DNA from: Rhizobium mesoamericanum STM3625
Lineage (GTDB): Bacteria > Pseudomonadota > Alphaproteobacteria > Rhizobiales > Rhizobiaceae
Length of the DNA: 64,000 nucleotides
NCBI RefSeq assembly: GCF_000312665.1
Contig: NZ_HF536772.1
Location: 2,245,813 to 2,309,812, forward strand
Reading direction: 5' to 3'
The notes below the pieces were generated by a model. That model made no database searches and was not told where the DNA came from. It was given only the letters and a program-made list of their open reading frames with translations. A program made the translations under genes and the position numbers. Shown here one piece after another: positions 10,048-19,666 of the stretch (the first letter of the stretch is position 1; every line of letters starts with the position of its first letter).

Positions 10048-10237
10048 TCCCATATGTGAGCCTCACAAAAACCGGCTGGACGCACGTGCGTCATGAGCGG
10101 TAGGAACGAAAACAAGGGTGAGGCATAGGTTGCTCCCGCAATCCGTCCGAAGCCCGCTTTTGAATAATTCAGAATGCTGATTCCGGGTCCTGCAGCTCGC
10201 TTGGCTTGAGCCCGAAATTGGTAGCGCGGAGAATCGC

Positions 10238-11578
10238 ATGGCGTCTGCAGCGGAACAGTTGGCTTCCAACCTCAATTTCTCGACCTTCGCCAAAGCCGAG
10301 GATCTCAAGAAGCGCCTGTGGTTCACACTGGCAGCTCTCCTCGTGTACCGGCTCGGTACCCATATTCCGCTCCCGGGTCTCAATCCAGAAGCTTATGCCC
10401 AGGCCTTCCGTGGCCAGGCAGGGGGCATTCTCGGCCTCTTCAACATGTTCTCGGGCGGCGCCGTGCAGCGCATGGCAATTTTTGCGCTCGGCATCATGCC
10501 GTACATTTCCGCTTCGATCATCGTGCAGCTGATGACCTCCGTTGTCCCGGCGCTTGAGAACCTGAAGAAGGAAGGCGAGCAGGGGCGCAAGATCATCAAC
10601 CAATATACGCGCTACGGCACGGTGCTGCTCGGTGCGCTTCAGGCTTACGGCATTTCCGTCGGTCTTGAGAGCGGCAACGGCCTTGTTGTCGATCCGGGCA
10701 TCTTCTTCCGCATTTCGACGGTCGTGACCTTGCTCGGCGGCACCATGTTCCTGATGTGGCTCGGCGAGCAGATCACCTCGCGTGGCATTGGCAACGGTAT
10801 CTCGCTGATCATCTTCGCCGGTATCGCCGCTGGTCTTCCGCAGGCCCTTGCCGGCACCCTTGAACTTGGTCGCACCGGCGCCCTGTCGACAACGCTGATT
10901 CTTGCCGTCATCGTCATCGCGATCGCCGTCATTGCCATCATTGTTTTCGTCGAACGTGCGCAGCGCCGCCTGCTGATCCAGTATCCGAAGCGGCAGGTCG
11001 GCAATCGCATGTTCCAGGGCGATACCTCGCATCTGCCACTGAAGCTCAACACCTCGGGCGTTATCCCGGCAATCTTCGCGTCTTCGCTGCTGTTGCTGCC
11101 GGCGACGCTGGCGGGCTTCGCGAACACGACGTCCTTGCCGGCATGGGCAACCGCGGTCGTGGCAGCGCTCGGCCATGGCCGGCCACTCTACATGCTGCTC
11201 TATGGTCTGCTAATCGCTTTTTTTGCCTTCTTCTACACTGCAATCGTCTTCAATCCGAAGGACACTGCTGACAATCTGAAGAAGCATGGTGGTTTCATCC
11301 CCGGTATTCGTCCGGGAGAACGGACTGCCGAATATATCGACTACGTGCTGACCCGCATTACGGTGATTGGCGCGATCTACCTCGTCTTTGTGTGCATTTT
11401 GCCTGAAATTCTTGTGTCGCAAACGGGCATTCCATTGTCCCTGGGTGGCACTTCGCTCTTGATCGTGGTTAGCGTAACTCTCGATACGGTGGCACAAATT
11501 CAGGGTCATCTGATCGCACAGCAATACGAAGGCCTGATCAAGAAATCGAAGCTGCGCGGAGGAAAGAGGGGGCGATGA
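10238..11578 (+). CDS. secY: Preprotein translocase subunit SecY
   Basis: 446 aa, the usual length, central channel of the SecYEG translocon in the inner membrane. About ten hydrophobic segments are visible. The first is near residue 25-45, and an [11 protein letters not shown] loop forms the plug region. The conserved cytoplasmic segment around [13 protein letters not shown] is present. The start ATG at 10238 is preceded by GGAGAATCGC. The last four bases overlap adk. The 239-nt upstream gap with a terminator suggests a separate promoter or read-through control, unlike the tight coupling of E. coli. Confidence 0.98.
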   Translation: MASAAEQLASNLNFSTFAKAEDLKKRLWFTLAALLVYRLGTHIPLPGLNPEAYAQAFRGQAGGILGLFNMFSGGAVQRMAIFALGIMPYISASIIVQLMTSVVPALENLKKEGEQGRKIINQYTRYGTVLLGALQAYGISVGLESGNGLVVDPGIFFRISTVVTLLGGTMFLMWLGEQITSRGIGNGISLIIFAGIAAGLPQALAGTLELGRTGALSTTLILAVIVIAIAVIAIIVFVERAQRRLLIQYPKRQVGNRMFQGDTSHLPLKLNTSGVIPAIFASSLLLLPATLAGFANTTSLPAWATAVVAALGHGRPLYMLLYGLLIAFFAFFYTAIVFNPKDTADNLKKHGGFIPGIRPGERTAEYIDYVLTRITVIGAIYLVFVCILPEILVSQTGIPLSLGGTSLLIVVSVTLDTVAQIQGHLIAQQYEGLIKKSKLRGGKRGR

Positions 11579-12225
11579 GACTCATACTGTTAGGGCCGCC
11601 GGGCGCGGGTAAGGGGACCCAGGCTCAGCGGATCGTGGAGAAGTACGGAATTCCGCAACTTTCCACGGGTGACATGCTTCGTGCTGCCGTTGCGGCTGGC
11701 ACGGAGGTAGGCAGGCGGGCAAAGGCTGTCATGGACGCCGGCAAGCTTGTCTCCGATGAGATCGTCAATGCCATCGTTTCCGAGCGTCTTGATGCTCCGG
11801 ACTGTGCCAAGGGATTCATTCTCGACGGTTACCCGCGCACGCTGGTCCAGGCCGATGCCACGGAAGCCATACTGAAAAGCAAGGGCCTGGAGCTCTCGAC
11901 CGTGATCGAGATCCAGGTGGACGACAACGTGCTCGCGGACCGCGTCTCGGGACGCTACACCTGCGCGAACTGTGGTGCGGGCTATCATGACACGAACGTC
12001 AAGCCGAAAGAGGACGGTGTTTGTGACCGTTGCGGCTCGACTCACTTCAAGCGTCGACCCGACGACAATCGCGAAACAGTCGTTACGCGCCTTCAGGCCT
12101 ACTACAAGGAAACATCTCCGCTCATCGGCTACTACTATGCCAAGGGAAAGCTGAGGTCGGTTGATGGCATGGCGGACATCGATCACGTCACCAGCGAGAT
12201 CGATAAGATACTTTCGAAGCTTTAG
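11575..12225 (+). CDS. adk: Adenylate kinase with zinc-binding LID
   Basis: 216 aa; interconverts ATP + AMP and 2 ADP in the cytosol. The P-loop GPPGAGKGT is at residues 7-15. The LID carries four cysteines (130, 133, 150, 153), as in Gram-positive and many alphaproteobacterial enzymes with structural zinc, unlike the E. coli form. It starts in an ATGA overlap with secY, a common arrangement. Confidence 0.97.
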   Translation: MRLILLGPPGAGKGTQAQRIVEKYGIPQLSTGDMLRAAVAAGTEVGRRAKAVMDAGKLVSDEIVNAIVSERLDAPDCAKGFILDGYPRTLVQADATEAILKSKGLELSTVIEIQVDDNVLADRVSGRYTCANCGAGYHDTNVKPKEDGVCDRCGSTHFKRRPDDNRETVVTRLQAYYKETSPLIGYYYAKGKLRSVDGMADIDHVTSEIDKILSKL

Positions 12226-12347
12226 TCTTTGAAAATAAACTGGCGGAAGCGGTTGCTTTTCAGCACTGATTCCGCTAAACACCGCGCCAACTCGCGACAT
12301 TTCATGCGATCGGCGCGGATTTCTAGGGAAGTCCGGGTTCTGTCGTT

Positions 12348-12376
12348 TTGACATGTACGAACCCAAATTTGAACGA
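12348..12376 (+). promoter_or_regulatory. Candidate promoter for the alpha unit
   Basis: The 219-nt adk-rpsM gap contains a perfect TTGACA at 12348-12353. At 17-bp spacing the -10 position reads GAACGA, a poor match, so this is only a candidate. Confidence 0.2.
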
Positions 12377-12444
12377 GCGGCCGGTTCGGCTGCATAACGA
12401 AAAGCCTCTTGCCGGATGGCAACGGGAACGCAAGGAGAATAGGC

Positions 12445-12813
12445 GTGGCACGTATCGCTGGCGTCAACATCCCGACTGCGAAGCGCGTCGTTATCGCGCT
12501 GACCTATATTCACGGGATCGGTCCAAAATTCGCGCAGGAAATCATGGAAAAGGTCGGCCTGCCGGCTGACAAGCGCGTCCATCAGCTGACGGACTCCGAA
12601 GTCCTGCAGATCCGCGAGACCATCGACCGTGACTATCAGGTCGAAGGTGACCTGCGTCGCGAAACCTCGATGAACATCAAGCGCCTGATGGACCTCGGCT
12701 GCTACCGCGGCCTGCGTCATCGCCGTGGCCTTCCGGTTCGTGGTCAGCGCACGCACACCAATGCTCGTACCCGCAAGGGCCCGGCAAAGGCCATCGCTGG
12801 TAAGAAGAAGTAA
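12445..12813 (+). CDS. rpsM: 30S ribosomal protein S13
   Basis: uS13, 122 aa using a GTG start at 12445 ([14 protein letters not shown] follows), preceded by AAGGAG at 12432-12437. An ATG further upstream at 12409 would add residues absent from the family. S13 contacts P-site tRNA and the B1 bridges. [19 protein letters not shown] is the conserved C-terminal segment. Confidence 0.97.
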   Translation: MARIAGVNIPTAKRVVIALTYIHGIGPKFAQEIMEKVGLPADKRVHQLTDSEVLQIRETIDRDYQVEGDLRRETSMNIKRLMDLGCYRGLRHRRGLPVRGQRTHTNARTRKGPAKAIAGKKK

Positions 12814-12834
12814 TTTCCGGGAAACCGGAGGTGA

Positions 12835-12864
12835 GGGGGCTGGCGGTCTGCGCCGGCCTCTTTT
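12835..12864 (+). promoter_or_regulatory. Terminator-like hairpin between rpsM and rpsK
   Basis: Positions 12838-12845 pair with 12851-12858 (GGCTGGCG with CGCCGGCC, one G-T pair) around a 5-nt loop, followed by TCTTTT. A smaller TCCGG-GAAA-CCGGA hairpin lies just after the rpsM stop. It may attenuate or process the alpha transcript. Confidence 0.5.
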
Positions 12865-12947
12865 GAGTTTGGGGCAGGGCCGTAAGGTCTCGTTCCGGTG
12901 TAGCCGCTGGCATTACGGCGGTGCAGAGATCCAAGAAAGGGATTTAA

Positions 12948-13337
12948 ATGGCCAAGGAAGCCGTCCGCGTTCGTCGTCGCGAACGTAAGAACATTTCGTC
13001 GGGTGTTGCCCACGTCAATTCGACCTTCAACAACACGATGATCACCATCACTGACGCTCAGGGCAATGCGATTGCTTGGTCGTCTGCTGGCGCCAAGGGC
13101 TTCAAGGGGTCGCGCAAGTCGACGCCGTTCGCTGCCCAGATCGCTGCTGAAGACTGCGCCAAGAAGGCTCAGGAACATGGCATGAAGTCGCTGGAAGTTG
13201 AAGTTTGCGGTCCGGGTTCGGGTCGCGAATCGGCTCTGCGCGCGCTCCAGGCTGCTGGTTTCATGATCACGTCCATTCGCGACGTGACGCCGATCCCGCA
13301 CAATGGTTGCCGTCCGCGCAAGAAGCGCCGCGTCTGA
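12948..13337 (+). CDS. rpsK: 30S ribosomal protein S11
   Basis: uS11, 129 aa, at the 30S platform. The segments [20 protein letters not shown] and [20 protein letters not shown] are diagnostic. In E. coli rpsD follows, but here rpoA is next, as is usual in alphaproteobacteria. Confidence 0.98.
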   Translation: MAKEAVRVRRRERKNISSGVAHVNSTFNNTMITITDAQGNAIAWSSAGAKGFKGSRKSTPFAAQIAAEDCAKKAQEHGMKSLEVEVCGPGSGRESALRALQAAGFMITSIRDVTPIPHNGCRPRKKRRV

Positions 13338-13360
13338 TCATCGCCATTCACAACATCGGT

Positions 13361-13420
13361 GAGCGAATTGTCGCTCCTGGTGCTTCTCAAGCTCGGTTGC
13401 CACGATTGGATGGTGGTAAC
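13361..13420 (+). promoter_or_regulatory. Two hairpins in the rpoA leader
   Basis: GAGCGA (13361-13366) pairs with TCGCTC (13371-13376) across a 4-nt loop. GTTGCCAC (13396-13403) pairs with GTGGTAAC (13413-13420) with one G-T pair. Both lie just upstream of the rpoA RBS (GGAAGG, about 13425-13430). They could set alpha-subunit dosage, which is an inference. Confidence 0.4.
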
Positions 13421-13437
13421 GAACGGAAGGCAAAAAA

Positions 13438-14448
13438 ATGATTCAGAAAAACTGGCAGGAATTGATCAAGCCGAACAAGGTCGAGTTCTCTTCAAGCTCG
13501 CGCACCAAGGCGACGCTCGTTGCGGAGCCGCTGGAGCGCGGTTTCGGCCTTACCCTCGGCAACGCGCTTCGACGCGTTCTGCTCTCCTCGCTGCGCGGTG
13601 CCGCTGTGACGGCCGTGCAGATCGATGGCGTGCTGCATGAGTTCTCCTCGATCCCGGGCGTCCGTGAAGACGTAACCGACATCGTCCTCAACATCAAAGA
13701 AATCGCCATCAAGATGGATGGCGATGACGCAAAACGCATGGTCGTGCGCAAGCAGGGCCCAGGCGTTGTGACGGCTGGCGACATCCAGACGGTCGGCGAT
13801 ATCGAAATCCTCAACCCCGAGCATGTCATCTGCACGCTCGACGAGGGCGCCGAAATCCGCATGGAATTCACCGTCAACAACGGCAAGGGCTATGTCCCGG
13901 CCGATCGCAATCGTGCGGAAGACGCTCCGATCGGTCTCATCCCGGTCGACAGCCTTTATTCGCCGGTCAAGAAGGTGTCCTACAAGGTTGAAAACACCCG
14001 CGAAGGACAGGTTCTCGACTACGACAAGCTGAACATGACGATCGAAACCGACGGCTCGATCTCCGGCGAAGATGCTGTCGCTTTCGCGGCTCGCATTCTT
14101 CAGGATCAGCTTGGCGTGTTCGTCAACTTCGACGAGCCGCAGAAGGAAGCCGAAGAAGAAGCAGTTACCGAACTTGCTTTCAACCCGGCGCTCCTCAAGA
14201 AGGTGGACGAACTCGAACTGTCCGTTCGCTCGGCAAACTGCCTGAAGAACGACAACATCGTCTACATCGGCGACCTCATTCAGAAGACCGAAGCAGAAAT
14301 GCTCCGCACGCCGAATTTTGGTCGCAAGTCGCTGAACGAAATCAAAGAAGTTCTCGCTTCCATGGGCCTGCACCTCGGCATGGAAGTGCCGGCATGGCCG
14401 CCCGAGAACATCGAAGATCTCGCCAAGCGTTACGAAGACCAGTACTAA
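13438..14448 (+). CDS. rpoA: DNA-directed RNA polymerase subunit alpha
   Basis: 336 aa, standard for alphaproteobacteria. The N-terminal dimerisation domain carries [19 protein letters not shown] and the [18 protein letters not shown] region. The C-terminal domain, from about residue 255, carries the DNA- and activator-binding helices ([16 protein letters not shown] and [16 protein letters not shown]). It is transcribed with rpsK and rplQ. Confidence 0.98.
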   Translation: MIQKNWQELIKPNKVEFSSSSRTKATLVAEPLERGFGLTLGNALRRVLLSSLRGAAVTAVQIDGVLHEFSSIPGVREDVTDIVLNIKEIAIKMDGDDAKRMVVRKQGPGVVTAGDIQTVGDIEILNPEHVICTLDEGAEIRMEFTVNNGKGYVPADRNRAEDAPIGLIPVDSLYSPVKKVSYKVENTREGQVLDYDKLNMTIETDGSISGEDAVAFAARILQDQLGVFVNFDEPQKEAEEEAVTELAFNPALLKKVDELELSVRSANCLKNDNIVYIGDLIQKTEAEMLRTPNFGRKSLNEIKEVLASMGLHLGMEVPAWPPENIEDLAKRYEDQY

Positions 14449-14492
14449 CATTCAAACGGCAGGCGGATGCCTGCAAGTGAAGGAGAATAGCA

Positions 14493-14918
14493 ATGCGCCA
14501 CGGTAAAGCCGGCCGCAAGCTGAATAGAACCGCTAGCCACCGTAAGGCAATGTTTGCCAACATGGCGGCCTCGCTCATCACCCATGAGCAGATCGTGACC
14601 ACTCTGCCGAAGGCAAAGGAAATCCGTCCGATCGTTGAAAAGCTCGTCACTCTCGGCAAGCGCGGCGACCTGCACGCTCGTCGTCAGGCGATCTCGCAGA
14701 TCCGCGACGCCGCTGTCGTTTCGAAGCTCTTCGACACGATCGCTTCGCGCTACGCGACCCGCAACGGCGGCTACCTGCGTATCATGAAGGCTGGCTTCCG
14801 CCAGGGTGACAACGCTGCTCTCGCAGTCATCGAATTCGTTGACCGCGACACCTACGCCAAGGGCGCAGCCGACAAGGCTCGCGTAGAAGCTGAAGCTGCT
14901 GCAGCTGAAGCCGCTTAA
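14493..14918 (+). CDS. rplQ: 50S ribosomal protein L17
   Basis: bL17, 141 aa, near the tunnel exit. [20 protein letters not shown] is diagnostic. The Ala/Glu-rich C-terminal tail is a common extension. It is the last gene of the alpha unit and is followed by a strong terminator. Confidence 0.98.
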   Translation: MRHGKAGRKLNRTASHRKAMFANMAASLITHEQIVTTLPKAKEIRPIVEKLVTLGKRGDLHARRQAISQIRDAAVVSKLFDTIASRYATRNGGYLRIMKAGFRQGDNAALAVIEFVDRDTYAKGAADKARVEAEAAAAEAA

Positions 14919-14941
14919 TCCGTTCCGATTCGTCGGAAGCA

Positions 14942-14975
14942 AAACAGCCGGGCTGCAAAGCCCGGCTGTTTTCGT
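14942..14975. terminator. Bidirectional terminator, rplQ / msrQ
   Basis: A 13-bp perfect stem pairs 14942-14954 with 14959-14971 (AAACAGCCGGGCT with its complement) around a GCAA tetraloop. T-runs flank it on both strands, so it can serve the converging rplQ and msrQ transcripts. Confidence 0.88.
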
Positions 14976-15007
14976 CTAGGGGTCAGCGCCTCGCTCTCCC
15001 GAATTCC

Positions 15008-15853
15008 CTACTGAGCCCGCCTTCGGCGACAGGCAACCACGCTACAGACAGAAACGACCTCTTTAAACGTAGCTGCTCCAGCAAAGGTGTCGCTAACCCT
15101 TGGGTTCAGGGTGGAGATGGACTGGGCAGGGTGTTTCGATCGGCATTGGGTGGCGGACTTTGCGATCGAGACAATTCGCTTCAGCCGGCAACTCGCTGGC
15201 TGAATGGCCGTTTGTTGTCCCTGTCTTCCGCGACCATTCCTGGCCTTCAAGCTGCGCGCAATAGGTCGGTAGGAGCGATAGAGGATCAGAAGGATCAGCA
15301 GACTGATATAGACGGATTGTTCGAGGCCGAGAACTTTCGTCGATAGCGCAAAGTGTACTGCGCCAGCAGCAGCGACGATATAGACGAGGCGATGCAGCCG
15401 CACCCAGTGCGGCCCGAGCCGCCGGATCGAGAGGTTGTTCGAGGTGAGAGCAAGCGGTACCAGAAAAGCTAGGCCAGCCATGCCGAACATGATGAAGGGC
15501 CGCTTCAAAACGTCGCTTACGACCATCGAAATGTCGAGCGCTTGATCCAGCACCATGTAGACCGTGAAGTGCATCAAGGCATAGTAGAAGGTCAAGAGCC
15601 CCAGTGCTCGGCGATAACGAAGATAGTTCCAGCCGAGAAGGTCCCGGGCAGGGGAGACGGCCAGCGTCAGGATGAGGAAGCGGATCGTCCATAGGCCAAG
15701 GAACAACTCGAAGGTCTTTACCGGGTCGGCGCCAAGCTGATCCGTGGCGCCGAGATAAAAGGTCCAAGCAGCGGGCAGCAGCCCCACTGTATAGAGAGCC
15801 CAGACGGAGGCCGATTGCCAGCGCTTCGGGAGACTGATCGAGAGGGTCGCCAT
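15008..15853 (-). CDS. msrQ: Sulfoxide reductase heme-binding membrane subunit MsrQ (YedZ)
   Basis: Membrane cytochrome b partner that passes quinol electrons to MsrP for repair of periplasmic methionine sulfoxide. Six or so hydrophobic helices span residues ~15-205, with heme-ligand-type histidines in the ALMHFTVYMV and VRLHRLVYIV helices. The frame continues to 281 aa. The family usually ends near 200-220, so the last ~65 residues (basic, Ser-rich, non-hydrophobic) look like an added tail or read-through after loss of the original stop. It starts at the end of msrP, so the two are coupled. Confidence 0.9.
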   Translation of the reverse strand: MATLSISLPKRWQSASVWALYTVGLLPAAWTFYLGATDQLGADPVKTFELFLGLWTIRFLILTLAVSPARDLLGWNYLRYRRALGLLTFYYALMHFTVYMVLDQALDISMVVSDVLKRPFIMFGMAGLAFLVPLALTSNNLSIRRLGPHWVRLHRLVYIVAAAGAVHFALSTKVLGLEQSVYISLLILLILYRSYRPIARSLKARNGRGRQGQQTAIQPASCRLKRIVSIAKSATQCRSKHPAQSISTLNPRVSDTFAGAATFKEVVSVCSVVACRRRRAQ

Positions 15854-16800
15854 TAGAAGCTCTTCCGGAGATCCATGCCGCTATATAGGCTTGCCACTTC
15901 GTCGGCATAGCCGTTGAACGGCAGAGTGGGATGGCGGCTGGCCCCGAAGAAGCCGCTTTCTCCGATGCGCCGTTCCGTCGCCTGGCTCCAGCGTGGGTGA
16001 TCGACCTCGGGATTGACGTTAGCGTAGAACCCGTATTCTTGCGGATTGGTCACTTGCCAGGTGTTTTTGGGTTCCTTGTCGGTCAGAGTGATGCGAACGA
16101 TCGACTTGATGCCCTTGAAGCCATATTTCCACGGTACGACCAGTCGGATCGGCGCACCATTCTGGTTCTGCAAAGTTTCGCCATAGAGACCGACGGCAAG
16201 CAGCGTCAATGGATGACGCGCCTCATCGAGCCGAAGGCCTTCGACATAGGGCCAGTCGAGCGATTGGAAGATGCCCTTCTGGCCCGGCATCTGGTCTGGC
16301 CGTACGACCGTTTCAAAGGCGACGTACTTGGCGCTTCCAAGCGGCTCCACCTTGTTGAGCAGCGAGGCAAGTGGGAAGCCATCCCACGGAATGACCATCG
16401 ACCACGCCTCGACACAGCGCATGCGGTAGGTGCGGCTCTCGATCGGGAATTCCTTCATCAACGCTTCGACATCGAACGTGCCTGGTTTGTTGACCATGCC
16501 GTCGACCTTGACCGTCCAGGGTAGCGGCTTGAAGTCGCCGGAGAGCCTAGCGGGGTCGCCCTTATCCAGGCCGAATTCGTAGAAATTATTGTAGGTCGTC
16601 ACATCCTTCAGCGGAGTGACCTTCTCGCCAACCGTATATCTGCTATCGATGACCGACAGTGCGGCGGCGCTGGCCTTGCTGACCCCGTAGAGTGCCATGG
16701 CGCCGAGGCTCGCCGCGCCGAGGAACTCTCGGCGCCTGAGATAGTGCTGCTGCGGCGTGATCTCTGAAGATGCGATCTTGAGTGGGCGATAGGCAGGCAT
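15853..16800 (-). CDS. msrP: Protein-methionine-sulfoxide reductase catalytic subunit MsrP (YedY)
   Basis: 315 aa periplasmic molybdopterin enzyme that reduces protein-bound methionine sulfoxide. The chosen ATG at 16800 has an AGGAGG site upstream and gives [16 protein letters not shown], the family N-terminus. An in-frame ATG at 16839 is less likely. The Tat signal RRREFLG is near residue 22. The Mo-ligand Cys lies in [14 protein letters not shown]. It is transcribed with msrQ and divergent from ilvD. Confidence 0.95.
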   Translation of the reverse strand: MPAYRPLKIASSEITPQQHYLRRREFLGAASLGAMALYGVSKASAAALSVIDSRYTVGEKVTPLKDVTTYNNFYEFGLDKGDPARLSGDFKPLPWTVKVDGMVNKPGTFDVEALMKEFPIESRTYRMRCVEAWSMVIPWDGFPLASLLNKVEPLGSAKYVAFETVVRPDQMPGQKGIFQSLDWPYVEGLRLDEARHPLTLLAVGLYGETLQNQNGAPIRLVVPWKYGFKGIKSIVRITLTDKEPKNTWQVTNPQEYGFYANVNPEVDHPRWSQATERRIGESGFFGASRHPTLPFNGYADEVASLYSGMDLRKSF

Positions 16801-17124
16801 CGGAACCTCCTGAGCATCAGAGCTCGTGTAAACCTTCAACGCATCAAACGCGTCTTTGGATCATTGTTTATGCCCACCGGCATGGCTGCGGGAAGCCAAC
16901 TTTTTGTGTACGCTGTTTGATGGAATAGTCTGTAACAAAACCAGTGGCGCGACCGTATATGGTCGACGCACCCAAGAGCCCAGGCGTACCAGTTTCGGCT
17001 TTCGCGGTAGTGACAGCCCACATCGTTTGGATTAGGACAATTCCAAAAAACGGCGATAGCCCGGTCGCTTAGATCATTGCGCTCCTGCATCGCCCAAAAT
17101 TTCCGACACAAAAGGAATACACCA
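16801..17124. promoter_or_regulatory. Divergent intergenic region, msrP / ilvD
   Basis: 324 nt without a gene, expected to hold both promoters. An imperfect dyad CGACC-GTATAT-GGTCG spans 16950-16965. No classical branched-chain leader peptide is obvious before ilvD, and no clear -35/-10 pair could be chosen. Confidence 0.35.
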
Positions 17125-18963
17125 ATGCCAGCCTATCGTTCCAGAACCACGACCCACGGCCGCAACATGGCAGGTGCGCGCGGCCTTTGGCGCGCAACGG
17201 GCATGAAGGACTCGGACTTCGGCAAGCCAATTATTGCGGTGGTGAATTCCTTCACCCAGTTCGTGCCCGGCCACGTCCACCTTAAGGATCTTGGCCAGCT
17301 CGTGGCCCGCGAGATCGAAGCTGCTGGCGGCGTCGCCAAGGAGTTCAACACCATCGCGGTCGATGATGGTATCGCCATGGGCCATGACGGCATGCTCTAT
17401 TCGCTGCCCTCGCGCGAACTGATCGCCGACAGCGTCGAATACATGGTCAACGCTCATTGTGCCGACGCGATGGTTTGCATTTCCAACTGCGACAAGATCA
17501 CGCCCGGCATGCTGATGGCCTCACTTCGCCTCAACATCCCGACGGTCTTCGTATCCGGCGGTCCGATGGAAGCTGGCAAGGTCGTCCTGCACGGCAAGAC
17601 CCATGCGCTCGACCTCGTAGACGCCATGGTTGCGGCCGCCGACGACAAGATCAGTGACGAAGACGTCAAGGTCATCGAACGGTCAGCCTGTCCGACCTGC
17701 GGCTCGTGCTCGGGCATGTTCACCGCCAACTCCATGAACTGCCTGACGGAAGCGCTTGGTCTGTCGCTGCCGGGTAACGGCTCGACGCTCGCAACGCATG
17801 CCGACCGCAAGCGCCTGTTCGTCGAGGCTGGCCATCTGATCGTCGATCTGGCCCGTCGCTACTACGAACAGGACGACGTCAAGGCTCTGCCCCGCACGAT
17901 TGCTTCCAAGCAGGCATTCGAGAACGCCATGGCGCTCGATATCGCCATGGGTGGCTCGACGAACACCGTTCTGCATATCCTTGCAGCAGCGCATGAGGGC
18001 GAGGTCGATTTTACGATGGCCGATATCGACGCTTTGTCGCGTCGCGTTCCCTGCCTCTCCAAGGTTGCGCCGGCAAAGAACGACGTCCACATGGAAGACG
18101 TTCACCGGGCGGGCGGCATCATGTCGATCCTGGGTGAGCTCGACAAGGGCGGGTTGCTCAACCGCGAATGCCCGACGGTCCATGCCGAAACGCTCGGCGA
18201 CGCAATCGACCGCTGGGACATCACCCGCACCAACAGCGAGACCGTCCGCAACTTCTATCGCGCGGCTCCCGGCGGCATCCCGACCCAGGTTGCCTTCAGC
18301 CAGGAAGCGCGTTGGGACGAACTCGACACAGACCGCGAAAAGGGCGTTATCCGCTCGGTGGAGCATCCCTTCTCGAAGGACGGCGGTCTTGCGGTTTTGA
18401 AGGGCAACTTGGCGCTCGACGGCTGCATCGTGAAGACGGCAGGCGTCGACGAATCCATCCTGAAGTTCTCTGGTCCGGCCAAGGTCTATGAAAGCCAGGA
18501 CGCCGCAGTGAAAGCGATCCTGTCGAATGAGGTCGCTGCCGGCGATGTCGTCGTTATCCGCTACGAAGGTCCAAAGGGGGGGCCCGGCATGCAGGAAATG
18601 CTCTATCCGACGAGCTACCTGAAGTCGAAGGGCCTTGGCAAGGCCTGTGCGCTCATCACCGACGGTCGCTTCTCGGGCGGCACCTCCGGTCTCTCGATCG
18701 GCCACGTCTCGCCGGAAGCGGCAAACGGCGGCACAATCGGTCTGGTTCGCGAGGGTGACATGATCGACATCGATATCCCGAACCGCATCATCAGCCTGCG
18801 CGTCGACGACAAAGAGCTCGCAAGCCGCCGCGTCGAGCAGGAGGAGAAAGGTTGGCATCCAAGCGAGTATCGCAAGCGCAACGTCACGACCGCGCTTAAG
18901 GCTTATGCTGCTTTTGCAACCAGCGCCGACCGCGGCGCCGTTCGAGATCTTGGCAGCCGTTAA
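17125..18963 (+). CDS. ilvD: Dihydroxy-acid dehydratase
   Basis: 612 aa; dehydrates dihydroxy-isovalerate and dihydroxy-methylvalerate in valine/isoleucine synthesis. The start at 17125 ([20 protein letters not shown]) follows AAAGGA. A TTG-initiated extension from 17077 is rejected. Iron-sulfur ligands are Cys122 in [10 protein letters not shown] and Cys195 within [10 protein letters not shown]. The motif [14 protein letters not shown] is at the C-terminal active site. It is monocistronic and ends at a terminator. Confidence 0.98.
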   Translation: MPAYRSRTTTHGRNMAGARGLWRATGMKDSDFGKPIIAVVNSFTQFVPGHVHLKDLGQLVAREIEAAGGVAKEFNTIAVDDGIAMGHDGMLYSLPSRELIADSVEYMVNAHCADAMVCISNCDKITPGMLMASLRLNIPTVFVSGGPMEAGKVVLHGKTHALDLVDAMVAAADDKISDEDVKVIERSACPTCGSCSGMFTANSMNCLTEALGLSLPGNGSTLATHADRKRLFVEAGHLIVDLARRYYEQDDVKALPRTIASKQAFENAMALDIAMGGSTNTVLHILAAAHEGEVDFTMADIDALSRRVPCLSKVAPAKNDVHMEDVHRAGGIMSILGELDKGGLLNRECPTVHAETLGDAIDRWDITRTNSETVRNFYRAAPGGIPTQVAFSQEARWDELDTDREKGVIRSVEHPFSKDGGLAVLKGNLALDGCIVKTAGVDESILKFSGPAKVYESQDAAVKAILSNEVAAGDVVVIRYEGPKGGPGMQEMLYPTSYLKSKGLGKACALITDGRFSGGTSGLSIGHVSPEAANGGTIGLVREGDMIDIDIPNRIISLRVDDKELASRRVEQEEKGWHPSEYRKRNVTTALKAYAAFATSADRGAVRDLGSR

Positions 18964-18992
18964 GGTTTAGGACCAAGGACAGTGTGAAACGG

Positions 18993-19020
18993 ACCGGCCG
19001 CTAAAGTGGCCGGTTTATTT
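18993..19020. terminator. Terminator after ilvD
   Basis: A 7-bp stem ACCGGCC (18993-18999) pairs with GGCCGGT (19008-19014), followed by TTATTTTC. The hairpin overlaps the 3' end of the converging LprI-like gene. Confidence 0.75.
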
Positions 19021-19357
19021 TCTTGTAGGTTTCGTCCAGCTGTTTCAAGCGCTCGTCATAGGCGGCCCTGATGCAGACGACATCTGAGCCGCATTCCCGG
19101 CGCTTCTTAAGCCAAGCCGTTTGCTCGTCTTGCAAGGTGCCGCGTGAGCCCATAGCCATCAGTCCGGATAGCAGATCGAAGGTCGTCACCATCTTAACAT
19201 CGGCATCGTTCAGGGTGCGGTTCTCGCAGATCACTTTTTCATCGGGCTTCAGCTCTTTGGTCTCGCAGTCGAAGCTGGCCGAATGGGATGCGCTGGTTAA
19301 GTCCATACAGAGGATGGATGTCGCAAAAAGGAGAAGCGTGCTGCGCAAAAGTCTCAT
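19001..19357 (-). CDS. Exported LprI-like (DUF1311-type) protein
   Basis: 118 aa with a Sec signal peptide (MRLLRSTLLLFATSILCM...). The mature part has four cysteines, with FDCETKELKPDEKVICENRTLNDAD near the N-terminus and WLKKRRECGSDVVCIRAAYDERLKQL near the C-terminus. This Cys pattern matches the lysozyme-inhibitor LprI N-terminal / DUF1311 family. The physiological role is unknown; envelope protection is a guess. It stands alone and converges on ilvD. Confidence 0.75.
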   Translation of the reverse strand: MRLLRSTLLLFATSILCMDLTSASHSASFDCETKELKPDEKVICENRTLNDADVKMVTTFDLLSGLMAMGSRGTLQDEQTAWLKKRRECGSDVVCIRAAYDERLKQLDETYKKINRPL

Positions 19358-19666
19358 GCATCAGTTCCTGTTTGATTGGCGCTAGGTGCCCTTCGGTAGA
19401 TGATGCGCGCCACGGCTTAGGCAAGCACAGAGCCATCTGCTAAGGGTGTCTTGCGCTGTCATCCGTTGAGTCAAGAACTCTCGCGTGGGCGACTTCTATC
19501 TTCCTTTTCCTTTAAATATCAGTCGCATGTCACTTGTTTCTGAATCAGTTTGAGAGGCATGTTCAGCAGATCGTGAGCTGCCCTATTCTTCCATGCTTCC
19601 GCCCTCTTTCCTTTCTAGCGTCCGACACTACAACGTTTTCACAAGAGTATTTCAGAAGGACTTCCC
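19358..19666. other. Intergenic region upstream of the Do-type protease
   Basis: 309 nt between divergent genes. It is AT-richer than its surroundings, with no ORF of note. No extracytoplasmic sigma-type GGAAC...CGTT promoter is apparent. AGAAGGA precedes the protease start. Confidence 0.4.

Noticed and set aside
17077..17124. TTG-initiated N-terminal extension of ilvD
   Set aside because: The ATG at 17125 has an RBS and gives the conserved start; the extension is not conserved-looking.
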